Under the pieces are notes generated by a model. That model had not been told where the DNA came from, did not search any database, and saw only the letters and a program-made list of their open reading frames with translations. Shown here piece by piece: positions 1 through 9,870 of a DNA stretch of 42,877 bases (its first letter is position 1; each line of letters begins with the position of its first letter). A program made the translations under genes and the position numbers. This DNA comes from Lachnospiraceae bacterium. Its GTDB lineage: Bacteria > Bacillota > Clostridia > Lachnospirales > Lachnospiraceae. The stretch is from assembly GCA_024698555.1 (NCBI GenBank), contig JAILRI010000130.1, forward strand, positions 1 through 42,877, given 5' to 3'.

Positions 1-31
1 TAACAGCATAATCAGCCATAAGTACATATTA

Positions 32-145
32 TTGGAATTTGATGTTTATTCGTCACATCATGTCTTGGAATTTAATGTGTATTCATTATATCATATTTCA
101 GAATTTAATGTATATCCATCATATAATATCTCGGAATATTGTGCA
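32..145. repeat. 33-bp imperfect tandem repeat, AT-rich, 3.4 copies
   Basis: The core TTGGAATTT or TCAGAATTT recurs at 32, 65 and 98, and a diverged TCGGAATAT at 131, exactly 33 bp apart each time. The repeat is followed by a T-rich stretch. A 78-codon frame runs through it with an 11-residue repeat, but it has no ribosome binding site, so I read the region as non-coding. It lies downstream of the terminator of the first minus-strand gene. Together with that terminator it accounts for bases 1-384, where I see no gene. Confidence 0.75.
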
Positions 146-273
146 ATATTTTTATAATTATTACATCTTTTTCTTTTTCATATTAGTAAATAACGACAGA
201 AACAGCGATTGCTTGAAATCCGCAAAGTTATTGTCGGATATCTTATTGACAATGAAGGAATTTGAGAAATCGT

Positions 274-318
274 AAAAAACAAAAGCAGCCATCATCCGTC
301 TCCTTGGGTAATGGCTGC
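274..318 (-). terminator. Rho-independent terminator of the interrupted secreted-protein gene
   Basis: GCAGCCAT (285-292) pairs with ATGGCTGC (311-318) around an 18-nt loop. Read on the minus strand the stem is followed by TTTTGTTTTTT. It lies about 65 nt past the stop of the minus-strand gene ending at 385. Confidence 0.8.
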
Positions 319-384
319 CTTGTTCTGTCTTATTATATAGAACTTATGTAGATCATCTATGCTTTTATCAATACTTCTTCTGTA

Positions 385-1023
385 TTATTGTGCAGGTGTG
401 AACTTAACACCCTTAAGGTAATATTTATTCCCGTCCTGCTTGAATTTAAATTTCATCTTACCGAGCGGCGTTTCTTCATATTCAGGTTCGCCGGTTACCT
501 CATTTCTTTCAAATCCTTCAGTATCACGGTAATTATAATCACTGGAAACATAAACATATCCCTTTTTCTTGGTTATTTTAATGTTATGACTGACATAATC
601 CCACCCCCAGTCAGTTCCCCAAGAAAAGTACTTATCTCCTTCTTTTGTATACCATTTTTCCAAATGTGATATAAACTCCGAATCTATGTATGACTTTCCA
701 AACATATTTTGGGAGATCTCCTTAAAATCGGCTTTTGTATAATTTCCACCACTGCCAACTAGTCTTTCAGTCAGGATTTCCTTGTAATCATCCTTTGATA
801 ACTTGTATGATTTCTTGCCTGTTTCGTATTTTCCGTTGTAGCCAAATAGAGCTTCAATTGTCCAGAATATTTATATTTCATTATCTGTATTGTTAACGAT
901 CTTCTTATACTCATCCGAATCCTTTTTTACGGTCTTCGCAGATGCTTCCGTAGAAGGTGTAAATACACTCATCAGCAGGCAGATTGCCGCTGCAAAAGCT
1001 ATAATCCTTATTTTTGATCTCAT
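385..1023 (-). pseudogene. Small secreted protein of unknown function, interrupted by an in-frame TAA
   Basis: The product is unknown. The start is ATG at 1021-1023 with a GAGGAGG ribosome binding site 8 nt upstream. The first 30 residues form a signal peptide (MRSKIRIIAFAAAICLLMSV, then an Ala-rich cleavage zone near TEASA). After 50 codons the frame meets TAA (871-873). The same frame then stays open without a break for 161 more codons, giving a lysine- and tyrosine-rich, mostly beta-like region (GYVYVSSDYNYRDTEGFERN) that ends in KFTPAQ just before a good terminator. No frameshift is involved, only one stop codon, so the gene looks recently inactivated, or the base is a sequence error. Restart at the internal ATG (703-705) would give a 106-aa protein without a signal peptide, but no strong ribosome binding site is seen there. 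It lies 56 bp downstream of the next minus-strand gene and may share its transcript. Confidence 0.75.
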
Positions 1024-1079
1024 GTAGTGTTCCTCCTCATATTTAGTGATAGTTGAGGAATGTAATGCTGATAAAGTCA

Positions 1080-1595
1080 TCAGCTTAGCGTTATCGCGAT
1101 TATCCTTGAGATTGACTCATATACCAGCTTACAGTATTCTAAATAGTATTCCGTTTCAACGGATGAATGCTCAAGCAGGTCGCCTGCCTCAGCCTTCGCG
1201 CCGCGCAGCTCCTCAAGCATTGATACTACCTCATTTTCCCTTGCCGCAAGCAGGTCGGAGACTTCCTTGTCCTGCATGATAAGCTCGTAAACATTGTCGA
1301 TCACATCGTCCGAGCCGTTCATAATGGCGTTCACATCACTTTCAAAAAGCTCATGCATCCTGTTATCAAGCCATGCCTCAGAATACCCGGAAAGCTCACT
1401 GACACCGTCACTCTCAACCATTTCCGCATATGAGGCAACCTTATCCTTTAGTTTCAGCACTCCGCGCAGGTCATCGCCCGTCTTCTTCTTAAATGCCAGT
1501 GTGATATAGCCGATCTTAATGCTCTGGAGCTCACCTCTGTATTTCTTGATGTTTCCGATGAGCTTATCCAACAGGTCTTTGATATTACCCGTCAT
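1080..1595 (-). CDS. Hypothetical helical protein, 171 aa
   Basis: I do not recognise this family. The ATG at 1593-1595 is preferred because AAGGAG lies 8 nt upstream; a TTG six bases earlier would leave only 2 nt of spacing. The protein has no signal peptide and no membrane segment. It is rich in Glu, Asp, Leu and Lys with long helix-like stretches, for example LLAARENEVVSMLEELRGAK near residue 120, so it is probably a soluble all-alpha protein with coiled-coil potential. The upstream gap of 155 bp holds a short hairpin. The interrupted secreted-protein gene follows after 56 bp, so the two may be cotranscribed. Nothing in the residues suggests an enzyme active site. Confidence 0.7.
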   Translation of the reverse strand: MTGNIKDLLDKLIGNIKKYRGELQSIKIGYITLAFKKKTGDDLRGVLKLKDKVASYAEMVESDGVSELSGYSEAWLDNRMHELFESDVNAIMNGSDDVIDNVYELIMQDKEVSDLLAARENEVVSMLEELRGAKAEAGDLLEHSSVETEYYLEYCKLVYESISRIIAITLS

Positions 1596-1654
1596 ATTCA
1601 AATCTCCTTATCCTGATATAATTTCTGTTAAGTTCAAACAAGTTATTTTGCTTA

Positions 1655-1676
1655 CAGATAAAACCGAAAGCGGTTT
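1655..1676 (-). terminator. Weak hairpin, possible terminator of the DUF6273 gene
   Basis: AAACCG (1661-1666) and CGGTTT (1671-1676) pair around a 4-nt loop. On the minus strand the stem is followed by TTTTATC. It lies about 75 nt after the stop at 1751. The short stem and short T-run make this tentative. Confidence 0.35.
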
Positions 1677-1750
1677 CATTACTATCACGTTGTTATCCGA
1701 ATCCCGTAAACAGACTATCACAACAACTTCATTCATGAAATTAATGACCG

Positions 1751-2968
1751 TCAGGGATTCATATTGATCCACATTGCGGGACGAACACCGTCAACAGAGT
1801 CACCCCCTGTTTTGCTGCCAGGCCATGTTTTATACGTTTTACCATCAAAAGAAATCTCTGGGTAATGCTCGCCCCATTTATATTCTTTTGCTTTAAGTAC
1901 ATCACCACTAACCGTTCCATAAGCAAACAATGACTCAGTATATTTTTTATAAGTGCTATCTAATATCACAGAAAGGTGACCTTCCCTCTTTGATCCCCCC
2001 TCAGTTACATAAGCAATATACTTTTGTGTTTTGCCCGGAGAACGAAGAAGGTAACTGATTTTTGTTCCATCAAATAATGTTGCGCCGTATATACCGTAAT
2101 AATTAGCTTCGTTGTAGGACAGCAAAAATATCCTGTCTTTTGTATCTTCGCCGCCATTTATGCCATAACTATTATTCAGGTCGTTAACTACTTCCGTCTG
2201 AAGGATCAGGTTCTTTCTCTCATTTTCGGAAAAAGCTTCGTAGAGAAAGTCTTCATTCAACCATGAACGGAGCTCGCATTCCTCCCATGTTATGTAATCA
2301 AACTCATTATGATAATACTCTCTGTCCACTACATACCGGCTGATAAATAATGCCGCGCCCTCATCCTCGTCATAATCGAGGCATATCCACTCAATATCCT
2401 GTTCCTTCCTGTTTCCGTTTCGATCGATCATATCATAAGATCCGAGAGTGAAATACACATTGCTCGAATCATCCATCGTCAGTCCCAGCTTGCCGTCTTC
2501 AACCAGAGCGTACAGATCGGGGTACTCTTCCGCCGCGATCTCCTTCATCCTGGCGCTATGGGCGCGGGTTTTGGCATCAACCACGTCTATCTTAACGACC
2601 TTGGAAAAGCTTCCCCATACAGTCTTGCCGGACGCCTTTGAATATGCCCTTACCCGGAAGCTATATGTGCCGGATGAAAGATTTTCAGCATCATATGTGC
2701 GCTTCTTGGTTCCTTTTTTATCAATATCAGCCAGTTTCGAATACTTCTTTGCTCCGGGTGCTTTTACAAATATCCTGTACCCGTCCACATATCTTGTAGA
2801 AGCTATGGTTATCCTGACCTCGCCGTAATTGTCGGTCTCCGACACCTTTACCTCGGGCGCGCCGGGCTTTTCTGCCGCCCGAACCTCTCCTGCTCCTTTA
2901 GCGCCGAACATCCCGACCACAAGGGCAAATGTCAGCACAGCCGCAAGTAACACTTTGATCTTTTTCAT
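1751..2968 (-). CDS. Secreted protein with Fn3-like domain and DUF6273 domain
   Basis: The 405-aa product begins with a clear signal peptide (MKKIKVLLAAVLTFALVVGM, cleavage near VRAAEK at about residue 32). Residues 35-130 look like a fibronectin type III domain (PGAPEVKVSETDN, then VDGYRIFVKAPGAKKYSKLA and TYSFRVRAYSKASGKT). Residues 170-405 match DUF6273, a domain common in clostridial cell-surface proteins: the characteristic pattern IEWICLDYD, ALFISRYVVD, WEECELRSWLN, FLLSYNEANYY, YLLRSPG and a C-terminal GVRPAMWIN is all visible. No catalytic residues are known for the domain, so a carbohydrate or protein ligand at the cell surface is only a guess. AAGGAG lies 9 nt upstream of the ATG. 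It stands alone, with its own upstream region of about 500 bp and no LPXTG or choline-binding anchor. Confidence 0.88.
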   Translation of the reverse strand: MKKIKVLLAAVLTFALVVGMFGAKGAGEVRAAEKPGAPEVKVSETDNYGEVRITIASTRYVDGYRIFVKAPGAKKYSKLADIDKKGTKKRTYDAENLSSGTYSFRVRAYSKASGKTVWGSFSKVVKIDVVDAKTRAHSARMKEIAAEEYPDLYALVEDGKLGLTMDDSSNVYFTLGSYDMIDRNGNRKEQDIEWICLDYDEDEGAALFISRYVVDREYYHNEFDYITWEECELRSWLNEDFLYEAFSENERKNLILQTEVVNDLNNSYGINGGEDTKDRIFLLSYNEANYYGIYGATLFDGTKISYLLRSPGKTQKYIAYVTEGGSKREGHLSVILDSTYKKYTESLFAYGTVSGDVLKAKEYKWGEHYPEISFDGKTYKTWPGSKTGGDSVDGVRPAMWINMNP

Positions 2969-3029
2969 AAGTATCTTCTCCTTTTATATAAAATATGGCA
3001 GACGTGCCTGCAAGACACATCTACCACCT

Positions 3030-3055
3030 ATTGTACCACCCCCCGATTTTGTCAA
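3030..3055 (-). promoter_or_regulatory. Possible extended -10 promoter for the DUF6273 gene
   Basis: On the minus strand a TTGACA (3050-3055) is followed after 14 bp by TACAAT (3030-3035), and TACAAT is preceded by TGG, which is an extended -10. The spacing is too short for a classical promoter, so only the -10 may be used. It lies 62 nt upstream of the start codon. Confidence 0.4.
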
Positions 3056-3406
3056 GAGAAATCTCGCAAACCCGCCATTTTACAGGGTTTCAGGCACTTC
3101 ATTGCGACTCAATTCCCTATTCTTCCAATATACTCATAAGAATACTGCCCTGTTTCCTGCCCTGTTCCCTTGATTTTTCAATGTAAGAAATACTTTAGTT
3201 TGCTAACACATTTTCCGACGAAAAAGTGTTGTATTTTTACACTTATTCGTTTATAGTCAAGCGATTTTATTGTGAAAAATTCAAACCGTCAGAGGCGATA
3301 CGTACATCTTCAGCCGACTTCCGCGAACAGGAGTGGATGAAGAACGTGCCTTTATGGGCAGTGAGCGGAATTTAAATACTTAGCGCGTCTGTGGTAAAAA
3401 AAGTAT
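3056..3406. other. Intergenic region without a gene
   Basis: This stretch separates two divergent genes and has no convincing frame. It holds a short direct duplication (GCCCTGTTTCCT then GCCCTGTTCCC, about 3147-3171) and a small inverted repeat AAGTGT/ACACTT around 3224-3244. Neither is placed like a terminator, and no riboswitch fold was recognised. Confidence 0.5.
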
Positions 3407-3435
3407 TTGTCATGGCTCCATATAAGTATTATAAT
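3407..3435 (+). promoter_or_regulatory. Sigma-A promoter of the activase gene
   Basis: TTGTCA (3407-3412) and TATAAT (3430-3435) are separated by exactly 17 bp. The predicted transcript start is about 30 nt upstream of the ATG, and an AGGAGG ribosome binding site (3456-3461) lies between. Confidence 0.85.
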
Positions 3436-3471
3436 AAAGAGATGTGGTTATAAACAGGAGGATTTTATTAC

Positions 3472-6400
3472 ATGTACAAACTCGGCATAGACATCGGCTC
3501 CACCACGGTCAAGGTGGCGCTGCTCGATAAAGACAACAATCTGGTCGCTTCCGACTATAAGCGACATTTCGCGAATATTCAGGAGACTCTGTTTGACCTG
3601 GTGGATGATCTCGCCAGACGCTTCCCCGGTGAGGAGGTCGCGCCTGTCATCACAGGTTCCGGCGGACTCGCCCTGGCCAATGTACTGGGAGTGCCCTTCG
3701 TGCAGGAAGTCATCGCTGTATCGACTGCCCTGTCCGAACTGCCCAAGCAACCTGACGTGGCTATAGAGCTGGGCGGTGAGGACGCGAAGATCATATACTT
3801 CGGTCAGACCATCGAACAACGCATGAACGGCATATGCGCCGGTGGAACAGGCTCCTTCATCGACCAGATGGCGACTTTGCTCAAGACTGACGCCTCGGGT
3901 CTGAACGAATATGCAAAAAACTATAAGGCGATCTATCCCATAGCCGCCCGTTGCGGCGTATTTGCCAAGTCCGATATCCAGCCGCTTATCAATGAGGGCG
4001 CGACCAAGGAAGACTTATCGGCCTCCATCTTCCAGGCAGTGGTCAACCAGACCATATCGGGTCTGGCCTGCGGCAAGCCCATCCGCGGCAAGGTGGCATT
4101 CTTAGGCGGTCCTCTGCACTTTTTGTCAGAACTAAAGAACGCCTTTATCCGCACCTTAAAGCTTACCGATGAGACCATCATCTCCCCTGAGAACTCTCAT
4201 CTGTTCGCTGCCATGGGGGCGGGTCAGAATTCGGTGCTGCTTCCAGGCGGCATACCCAAGCCTGAGAAAGACATATATAAGCTTACCATTGATGAACTGG
4301 CTGAGCGTCTCAACAAGCATATAGATATCCAGTTCGAGGTCAACCGTCTGCAGCCTCTGTTTAAGGACTCGTCTGATTATGACGCTTTCCGCAGCCGTCA
4401 CGCGCAGCATTCTGTGACCAAAGGTGATCTGGCCTCATACAGCGGCAACGCGTATCTGGGGATCGATGCCGGTTCCACTACCACGAAAGCTGCCCTCGTA
4501 GGTGAAAATGGCGAGCTTCTCTACTCTTTCTATTCAAACAACAACGGTTCGCCCTTAAAAACCGCCATCCGCGCGATCAAGGAGATATACGCCAAAAAAC
4601 CTGAAGATGTGCATATAGTACGTTCCTGTTCCACCGGTTACGGTGAAGCTCTGATAAAAGCCGCCTTAAGGCTGGACGAGGGTGAGGTGGAAACAGTAGC
4701 ACACTACACTGCCGCCGCCTTCTTCGATCCGAAGGTCGACTGTATCCTTGACATCGGCGGTCAGGACATGAAATGCATCCGCATCAAGGATAACGCTGTC
4801 AACTCCGTACAGCTCAACGAAGCCTGCTCCTCAGGCTGCGGTTCCTTCATAGAGACCTTTGCCAAGTCACTTAACTTAGAGATCGCGGAATTCGCGAAGA
4901 TCGCACTGTACGCTGAGAATCCCATCGACTTAGGCTCCCGCTGTACCGTGTTCATGAATTCCAAGGTTAAGCAGGCTCAAAAGGAAGGCGCGACCGTCGC
5001 TGATATCTCGGCAGGCTTAGCTTACTCTGTCATCAAAAACGCTTTATACAAGGTTATCAAGGTCTCCAATCCCAAGGACTTAGGCGAGCAGATCGTAGTT
5101 CAGGGCGGAACCTTCTATAACGACGCCGTTCTGCGTGCCTTTGAGACCATACTCGGCGCCGATGCCGTGCGTCCCGACATAGCAGGTATCATGGGAGCCT
5201 TCGGAGCCGCTCTCATTGCGCGCCGCGACTACACCGGTGAAGCCACGACCATGCTCGGCATAGATGAGATCAATGCCCTTACTTACGAGACTTCTATGAC
5301 CCGTTGCAAAGGCTGCACCAACTCCTGCCTCCTGACCATCAACAAATTCAGCAACGGAACCCGTTTTGTATCCGGAAACCGCTGTGAAAAAGGCATCGGA
5401 GGCGAGAAGAACAAGGACAATATCCCCAATCTTTTTGAGTACAAGCTTCACAGGGTATTCGACTACGAACCTCTAAAACTCGAAAAGGCAAAACGTGGAA
5501 TTGTAGGCATTCCCCGCGTATTAAACATGTATGAGAACTATCCGTTCTGGTTCACGTTCTTTACGAAACTGGGTTATTCTGTGATGCTTTCACCCTTAAG
5601 CACCCGCAAGATCTACGAACTTGGCATCGAATCCATCCCCAGCGAATCCGAGTGCTACCCTGCCAAGATCGCCCACGGTCACATCATGTGGCTGATAAAC
5701 GCAGGCTGCAAGTTCATCTTCTACCCCTGCGTTCCTTATGAGCGCATCGAGCAGGAGCATGCGGGCAATCATTATAACTGCCCTATCGTTACTTCTTACG
5801 GAGAGAACATCAAGAACAACGTCGAGGAATTAAAGACCGGAGACGTGATCTACGACGATCCCTTCATGAGCTTTGAGTCGGAAAAGATCCTTTCAGACAG
5901 GCTGGTTCAGATATTTACCGATAGAACAACTCCATACTACAACAACTTCACCGCCGATGAGATAAAGGCCGCCGCGCACGCGGGTTGGGAGGAATTGGGA
6001 AGCGCCCGTAAAGACATGATGAAAAAAGGCGAGGAGACCCTTGAGTATCTGAAGGAAACCGGACGTAAGGGCATAGTGCTTGCAGGCCGTCCGTACCATA
6101 TAGATCCCGAGATCAACCACGGCATCCCTGAGATGATCAATTCCTACGGCGTAGCCGTGCTTACCGAGGACAGTGTTTCACACCTGGGCACCATCGATCG
6201 TCCCATGATAGTCATCGACCAGTGGATGTACCACTCAAGGCTTTACGCTTCCGCTGCCTATGTACGCACGAACCCGGCTCTGGAGCTGGTACAGCTCAAC
6301 TCCTTCGGCTGCGGACTCGACGCGGTAACAACCGATGGAGTAGCTGATATCCTTACCAAATCGGGCAAGATCTACACCGTGCTCAAAATTGACGAAGTCA

Positions 6401-7767
6401 ATAACTTAGGTGCCGCCAGGATACGCATCAGATCCCTGCTCTCGGCTATAAAAGAACGTGAGCGTCTGGGCGTCAAAGCAGAGATACATTCCGCAGCGCA
6501 CCACAGAGCCATCTATACCAAGGAGATGAAGAAGGACTATACCCTTCTGGCTCCTCAGATGTCCCCGATCCACTTTTCGCTCCTCGAAGCCGCTTTCGCA
6601 TCCGAGGGCTATCACATGGAGGTGCTGGGAAACGACGGACGAGAAGCTATCGACGAAGGCCTTAAATATGTAAACAACGATGCCTGCTATCCTTCCCTTA
6701 TGGTCGTAGGACAGCTTATGCTGGCGATCAATTCCGGTCAGTACGATCCGAATAAGATCGCGCTTATGATCACACAGACCGGCGGAGGTTGCCGCGCTAC
6801 CAACTATATAGGCTTTATCCGCCGTGCCCTGGAGAAAGCCGGCTTAAGCCAGGTACCGGTAGTATCGATCAGCGCCCAGGGTCTCGAAAAGAATCCCGGT
6901 CTCGAATACACGCCCGAGCTCATCGTCAAAGCCTTCCAGTCACTGATCTACGGCGATGTGTTCCAGAAGGTTGTTTACAAGACCAGGCCTTATGAAGCTG
7001 TTCCCGGTTCAGCCAATGCCCTGCATAAAAAATGGGAGAAAAGATGCATTGACTCCCTGAAAAAACACGGTGTAGGCACGGTAATCAACTGGAGCGAGTA
7101 TAACCGCAATATCCGAGGCATCATCAAGGATTTTGACGAGCTGCCTCTTGATGAGACCATCAAAAAGCCCAAGGTCGGCATAGTGGGCGAGATCCTGGTC
7201 AAATTCATGCCCGCCGCCAACAACTACCTGATAGACCAACTCGAAGCCGAAGGCGCCGAGGTCATAGTACCGGAGCTTCTCAATTTCATGCTCTATTGCT
7301 CGTACAACAATATCTTCAAGCATGATTATCTGGGAAAGAGTAAGAAATCCATGGTCATAAATGAATTCGCCATCAAGATCATGGAAAAAGCAAGAAAGTC
7401 TTCCGTGGAAGCCTTTGAGAAGAGCAAACGCTTTGAGCCGCCCGCAAGGATAGAGACTCTGGCCGAATACGCCTCACCCATAGCCAGCATAGGCAACCAG
7501 ACCGGTGAAGGCTGGTTCCTGACCGGCGAAATGATAGAACTGATAAAGGCCGGCGCGCCCAACATCGTGTGCGCCCAGCCTTTCGCGTGCCTTCCCAACC
7601 ACATCGTGGGCAAGGGTGTTATAAAAGAGCTTCGCCGCCGCTACCCCGAGTCCAACATAGTCGCAGTCGACTACGACCCCGGAGCCAGCGAAGTTAATCA
7701 GCTCAACCGCATCAAACTCATGCTCTCCACCGCCATGCGGAAGCTGAACGAAGCGGAAAGAAATTGA
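3472..7767 (+). CDS. Giant double-ATPase activase of the 2-hydroxyacyl-CoA dehydratase (BcrAD/BadFG, HgdC) type
   Basis: The 1431-aa protein has two ASKHA ATPase domains in tandem. The first has the phosphate-1 loop [15 protein letters not shown] at residues 3-17 and the second has [16 protein letters not shown] near 328. Each has the Cys-bearing activator motifs [12 protein letters not shown] (about 120) or [12 protein letters not shown] (about 450), and RCGVFAKSD or [10 protein letters not shown]. In HgdC these cysteines bind a [4Fe-4S] cluster at the dimer interface. A cysteine cluster RCKGCTNSC follows near 610. The rest matches DUF2229 and an HgdB-like C-terminal region. HgdC uses ATP to push an electron into a dehydratase. 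Long fused proteins like this are widespread in clostridia, and their substrate is unknown. No dehydratase subunits lie next to it, so the partner must be elsewhere or within the C-terminal half. The gene is monocistronic, with its own promoter, and converges on lepA. Confidence 0.88.
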   Translation: MYKLGIDIGSTTVKVALLDKDNNLVASDYKRHFANIQETLFDLVDDLARRFPGEEVAPVITGSGGLALANVLGVPFVQEVIAVSTALSELPKQPDVAIELGGEDAKIIYFGQTIEQRMNGICAGGTGSFIDQMATLLKTDASGLNEYAKNYKAIYPIAARCGVFAKSDIQPLINEGATKEDLSASIFQAVVNQTISGLACGKPIRGKVAFLGGPLHFLSELKNAFIRTLKLTDETIISPENSHLFAAMGAGQNSVLLPGGIPKPEKDIYKLTIDELAERLNKHIDIQFEVNRLQPLFKDSSDYDAFRSRHAQHSVTKGDLASYSGNAYLGIDAGSTTTKAALVGENGELLYSFYSNNNGSPLKTAIRAIKEIYAKKPEDVHIVRSCSTGYGEALIKAALRLDEGEVETVAHYTAAAFFDPKVDCILDIGGQDMKCIRIKDNAVNSVQLNEACSSGCGSFIETFAKSLNLEIAEFAKIALYAENPIDLGSRCTVFMNSKVKQAQKEGATVADISAGLAYSVIKNALYKVIKVSNPKDLGEQIVVQGGTFYNDAVLRAFETILGADAVRPDIAGIMGAFGAALIARRDYTGEATTMLGIDEINALTYETSMTRCKGCTNSCLLTINKFSNGTRFVSGNRCEKGIGGEKNKDNIPNLFEYKLHRVFDYEPLKLEKAKRGIVGIPRVLNMYENYPFWFTFFTKLGYSVMLSPLSTRKIYELGIESIPSESECYPAKIAHGHIMWLINAGCKFIFYPCVPYERIEQEHAGNHYNCPIVTSYGENIKNNVEELKTGDVIYDDPFMSFESEKILSDRLVQIFTDRTTPYYNNFTADEIKAAAHAGWEELGSARKDMMKKGEETLEYLKETGRKGIVLAGRPYHIDPEINHGIPEMINSYGVAVLTEDSVSHLGTIDRPMIVIDQWMYHSRLYASAAYVRTNPALELVQLNSFGCGLDAVTTDGVADILTKSGKIYTVLKIDEVNNLGAARIRIRSLLSAIKERERLGVKAEIHSAAHHRAIYTKEMKKDYTLLAPQMSPIHFSLLEAAFASEGYHMEVLGNDGREAIDEGLKYVNNDACYPSLMVVGQLMLAINSGQYDPNKIALMITQTGGGCRATNYIGFIRRALEKAGLSQVPVVSISAQGLEKNPGLEYTPELIVKAFQSLIYGDVFQKVVYKTRPYEAVPGSANALHKKWEKRCIDSLKKHGVGTVINWSEYNRNIRGIIKDFDELPLDETIKKPKVGIVGEILVKFMPAANNYLIDQLEAEGAEVIVPELLNFMLYCSYNNIFKHDYLGKSKKSMVINEFAIKIMEKARKSSVEAFEKSKRFEPPARIETLAEYASPIASIGNQTGEGWFLTGEMIELIKAGAPNIVCAQPFACLPNHIVGKGVIKELRRRYPESNIVAVDYDPGASEVNQLNRIKLMLSTAMRKLNEAERN

Positions 7768-7770
7768 AAA

Positions 7771-8043
7771 CCGTTTGGGATATGACTCAGCTCCATAAGC
7801 CTGCCTGCAAACAACCTGCACAAGCGATAGAACTTCTCAAAGTTTTCCAATTTGCTGTCGAGCAAAAACGGCATCTGTCTGAGCTGTTTTTGCGAGTTTT
7901 GCCGTTTTGGCGAGTGGTACAGCAAATTGTAAAACTTTGTCAGAAGTTCATCGCGCGGAAGCCGTTTGCGGGCAAGGTTATGAAGCCGAGTCATTATCAA
8001 GACGGATACTTGCAATATCTTATGGAGCCGAATCATTATCAAG
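7771..8043. repeat. Long imperfect inverted repeat (about 235 bp) with a duplicated end; MITE-like
   Basis: The left arm from 7771 (CCGTTTGGGATATGACTCAG, then CTCCATAAG) is matched in reverse complement by the right arm ending at 8005 (GAAGCCGAGTCATTATCAAG, then ACGG). Further pairs are GCAAAC with GTTTGC, GAACTTCT with AGAAGTTC, CAAAGTTTT with AAAACTTTG, CAATTTGCTGT with ACAGCAAATTG, and ACGGCA with TGCCGT, all in order towards a centre near 7888. The right end (7979-8001) is repeated directly at 8021-8043 with 21 of 23 bases identical. It fills the gap between two convergent genes. It could be a mobile palindromic element or a transcript-end structure. Both strands read open only because of the symmetry. 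Confidence 0.85.
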
Positions 8044-8061
8044 CCAGCTATTGCATTTCTT

Positions 8062-9867
8062 TCACTCCTCGTCCAGCTTCAGCACACTCATAAACGCGTT
8101 CTGCGGTATCTCCACATTGCCGAAGGTCCTCATGCGCTTCTTGCCTTCCTTTTGCTTCTCCAGCAGCTTTTTCTTACGCGTGATGTCGCCTCCGTAACAC
8201 TTGGCAAGCACGTCCTTGCGCATAGCCTTGACCGTCTCGCGGGCGATGATCTTGCTTCCGATGGCGGCCTGTATCGGTATCTCGAAGAGCTGCCTCGGGA
8301 TGTTCTCCTTCAGCTTCTCGCACATCTTCCTGGCCCGCTCGTATGCGCCCTCCTCGTGGATAATAAAGCTTAAAGCATCCACTTCCTCACGGTTCACCAG
8401 CATATCCAGCTTCACCAGCTTCGACGGCACATAACCCTTAAGTTCATAATCAAAAGACGCATATCCCTTGGAACGTGATTTCAGCGCATCAAAAAAGTCA
8501 TATATGATCTCATTGAGCGGCAGCTCATATTTAAGCAGCGCCCTCGTCTGCTCCATATACTCTATGCTCTTGTATACTCCCCTGCGCTCCTGACACAGCT
8601 TCATGATCGCGCCCACAAACTCGGTCGTAACCATGATCTCGGCATTGACAAAGGGTTCCTCCATGTGCTCTATCTCAGAAGGGTCGGGCATATTGGTCGG
8701 ATTCGTCAGATCGATCACCTCGCCGTTAGTCTTGTATATCTTGTAAATAACACTCGGAGCGGTCGTGACCAGATCAAGGTTATACTCTCTTTCAAGCCGT
8801 TCCTGAATGATCTCGAGATGCAGGAGTCCCAAAAAACCGCATCTGAAGCCAAATCCCAATGCCACCGAGGTCTCGGGTTCAAACTGAAGAGACGCGTCAT
8901 TCAGCTGCAGCTTCTCCAATGCGTCGCGCAGATCGGGATATTTCGCTCCGTCCGCGGGATACATGCCGCAGTATACCATGGGTAATACCTTCTTATAACC
9001 CGGAAGAGCCTCCGTGCAGGGATTCATAGCATCCGTAACAGTATCGCCCACACGGGTATCCTTGACATTTTTAAGCGACGCGGTGATATAACCAACCATG
9101 CCGGCTGAAAGTTCATCGCAGGGTATAAACTGTCCCGGACCGAATATTCCTATCTCTACCACATCCGCTTCGGCGCCGGTAGCCATCATCCTGATGCGGG
9201 AATCCTTCGTGATCTTTCCTTCCATCACGCGTACAAATACGATGACGCCCTTATATGAATCATATATCGAATCAAATATCAGACTCTTAAACGGCGCGTT
9301 CTCCTCTCCCACCGGAGCCGGTATCTTATGAACTATTGCTTCGAGGACTTCTTCGATATTGATCCCGTTTTTGGCTGAAATAAGCGGCGCGTCCTGAGCT
9401 TCCAGACCTATCACGTCCTCGATCTCGGCGATCACGCGCTGCGGCTCGGCACTGGGAAGATCTATCTTGTTGATCACGGGAAAGACCTCAAGATTGTGAT
9501 CCAGGGCCATGTATACATTGGCAAGCGTCTGAGCCTCAATTCCCTGAGCAGCATCCACGACAAGTATTGCTCCCTCACATGCAGCCAGACTCCTCGATAC
9601 CTCATAGTTAAAGTCCACATGTCCGGGAGTATCTATCAGATTGAAAATATACTCGTTCCCATCCTTGGCCTTATAAATAGTCCTGATGGTCTGAGCCTTG
9701 ATGGTAATGCCGCGCTCTCTCTCCAGATCCATATTATCCAGCACCTGCTCCTGCATCTCACGAGAAGTGAGCAAGCCTGTCATCTCTATGATACGGTCGG
9801 CAAGAGTGGACTTGCCGTGATCTATATGCGCTATAATGCAGAAATTCCTGATCTTACTCTGATCCAT
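8062..9867 (-). CDS. lepA: Elongation factor 4 (LepA) GTPase
   Basis: The 601-aa product has the normal length and full domain order of LepA. The G1 loop AHIDHGKST lies at residues 14-22, switch motifs include [11 protein letters not shown] and DTPGHVDF, and NKIDLP is the guanine-specificity motif. The LepA-specific C-terminal domain ([12 protein letters not shown], then [20 protein letters not shown]) closes the protein. EF4 binds ribosomes and helps elongation and biogenesis under stress. The start follows the stop of the Mrp gene by 3 nt, with a GAGGA ribosome binding site inside that gene's last codons, so the two are translationally coupled. The clostridial neighbour hemN/hrcA is not seen here. 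The stop is 18 bp from the inverted repeat, which may serve as transcript end. Confidence 0.98.
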   Translation of the reverse strand: MDQSKIRNFCIIAHIDHGKSTLADRIIEMTGLLTSREMQEQVLDNMDLERERGITIKAQTIRTIYKAKDGNEYIFNLIDTPGHVDFNYEVSRSLAACEGAILVVDAAQGIEAQTLANVYMALDHNLEVFPVINKIDLPSAEPQRVIAEIEDVIGLEAQDAPLISAKNGINIEEVLEAIVHKIPAPVGEENAPFKSLIFDSIYDSYKGVIVFVRVMEGKITKDSRIRMMATGAEADVVEIGIFGPGQFIPCDELSAGMVGYITASLKNVKDTRVGDTVTDAMNPCTEALPGYKKVLPMVYCGMYPADGAKYPDLRDALEKLQLNDASLQFEPETSVALGFGFRCGFLGLLHLEIIQERLEREYNLDLVTTAPSVIYKIYKTNGEVIDLTNPTNMPDPSEIEHMEEPFVNAEIMVTTEFVGAIMKLCQERRGVYKSIEYMEQTRALLKYELPLNEIIYDFFDALKSRSKGYASFDYELKGYVPSKLVKLDMLVNREEVDALSFIIHEEGAYERARKMCEKLKENIPRQLFEIPIQAAIGSKIIARETVKAMRKDVLAKCYGGDITRKKKLLEKQKEGKKRMRTFGNVEIPQNAFMSVLKLDEE

Positions 9868-9870
9868 TTA

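Noticed and set aside
39-275. 78-codon frame with an 11-residue repeat at the window start
   Set aside because: The amino acid repeat follows simply from a 33-bp DNA repeat; no ribosome binding site or promoter is seen.
7698-8093. Open frames on both strands across the inverted repeat (114 and 109 codons)
   Set aside because: They overlap each other and the flanking genes, have no ribosome binding site, and owe their openness to the palindrome. They are best explained by the repeat element.
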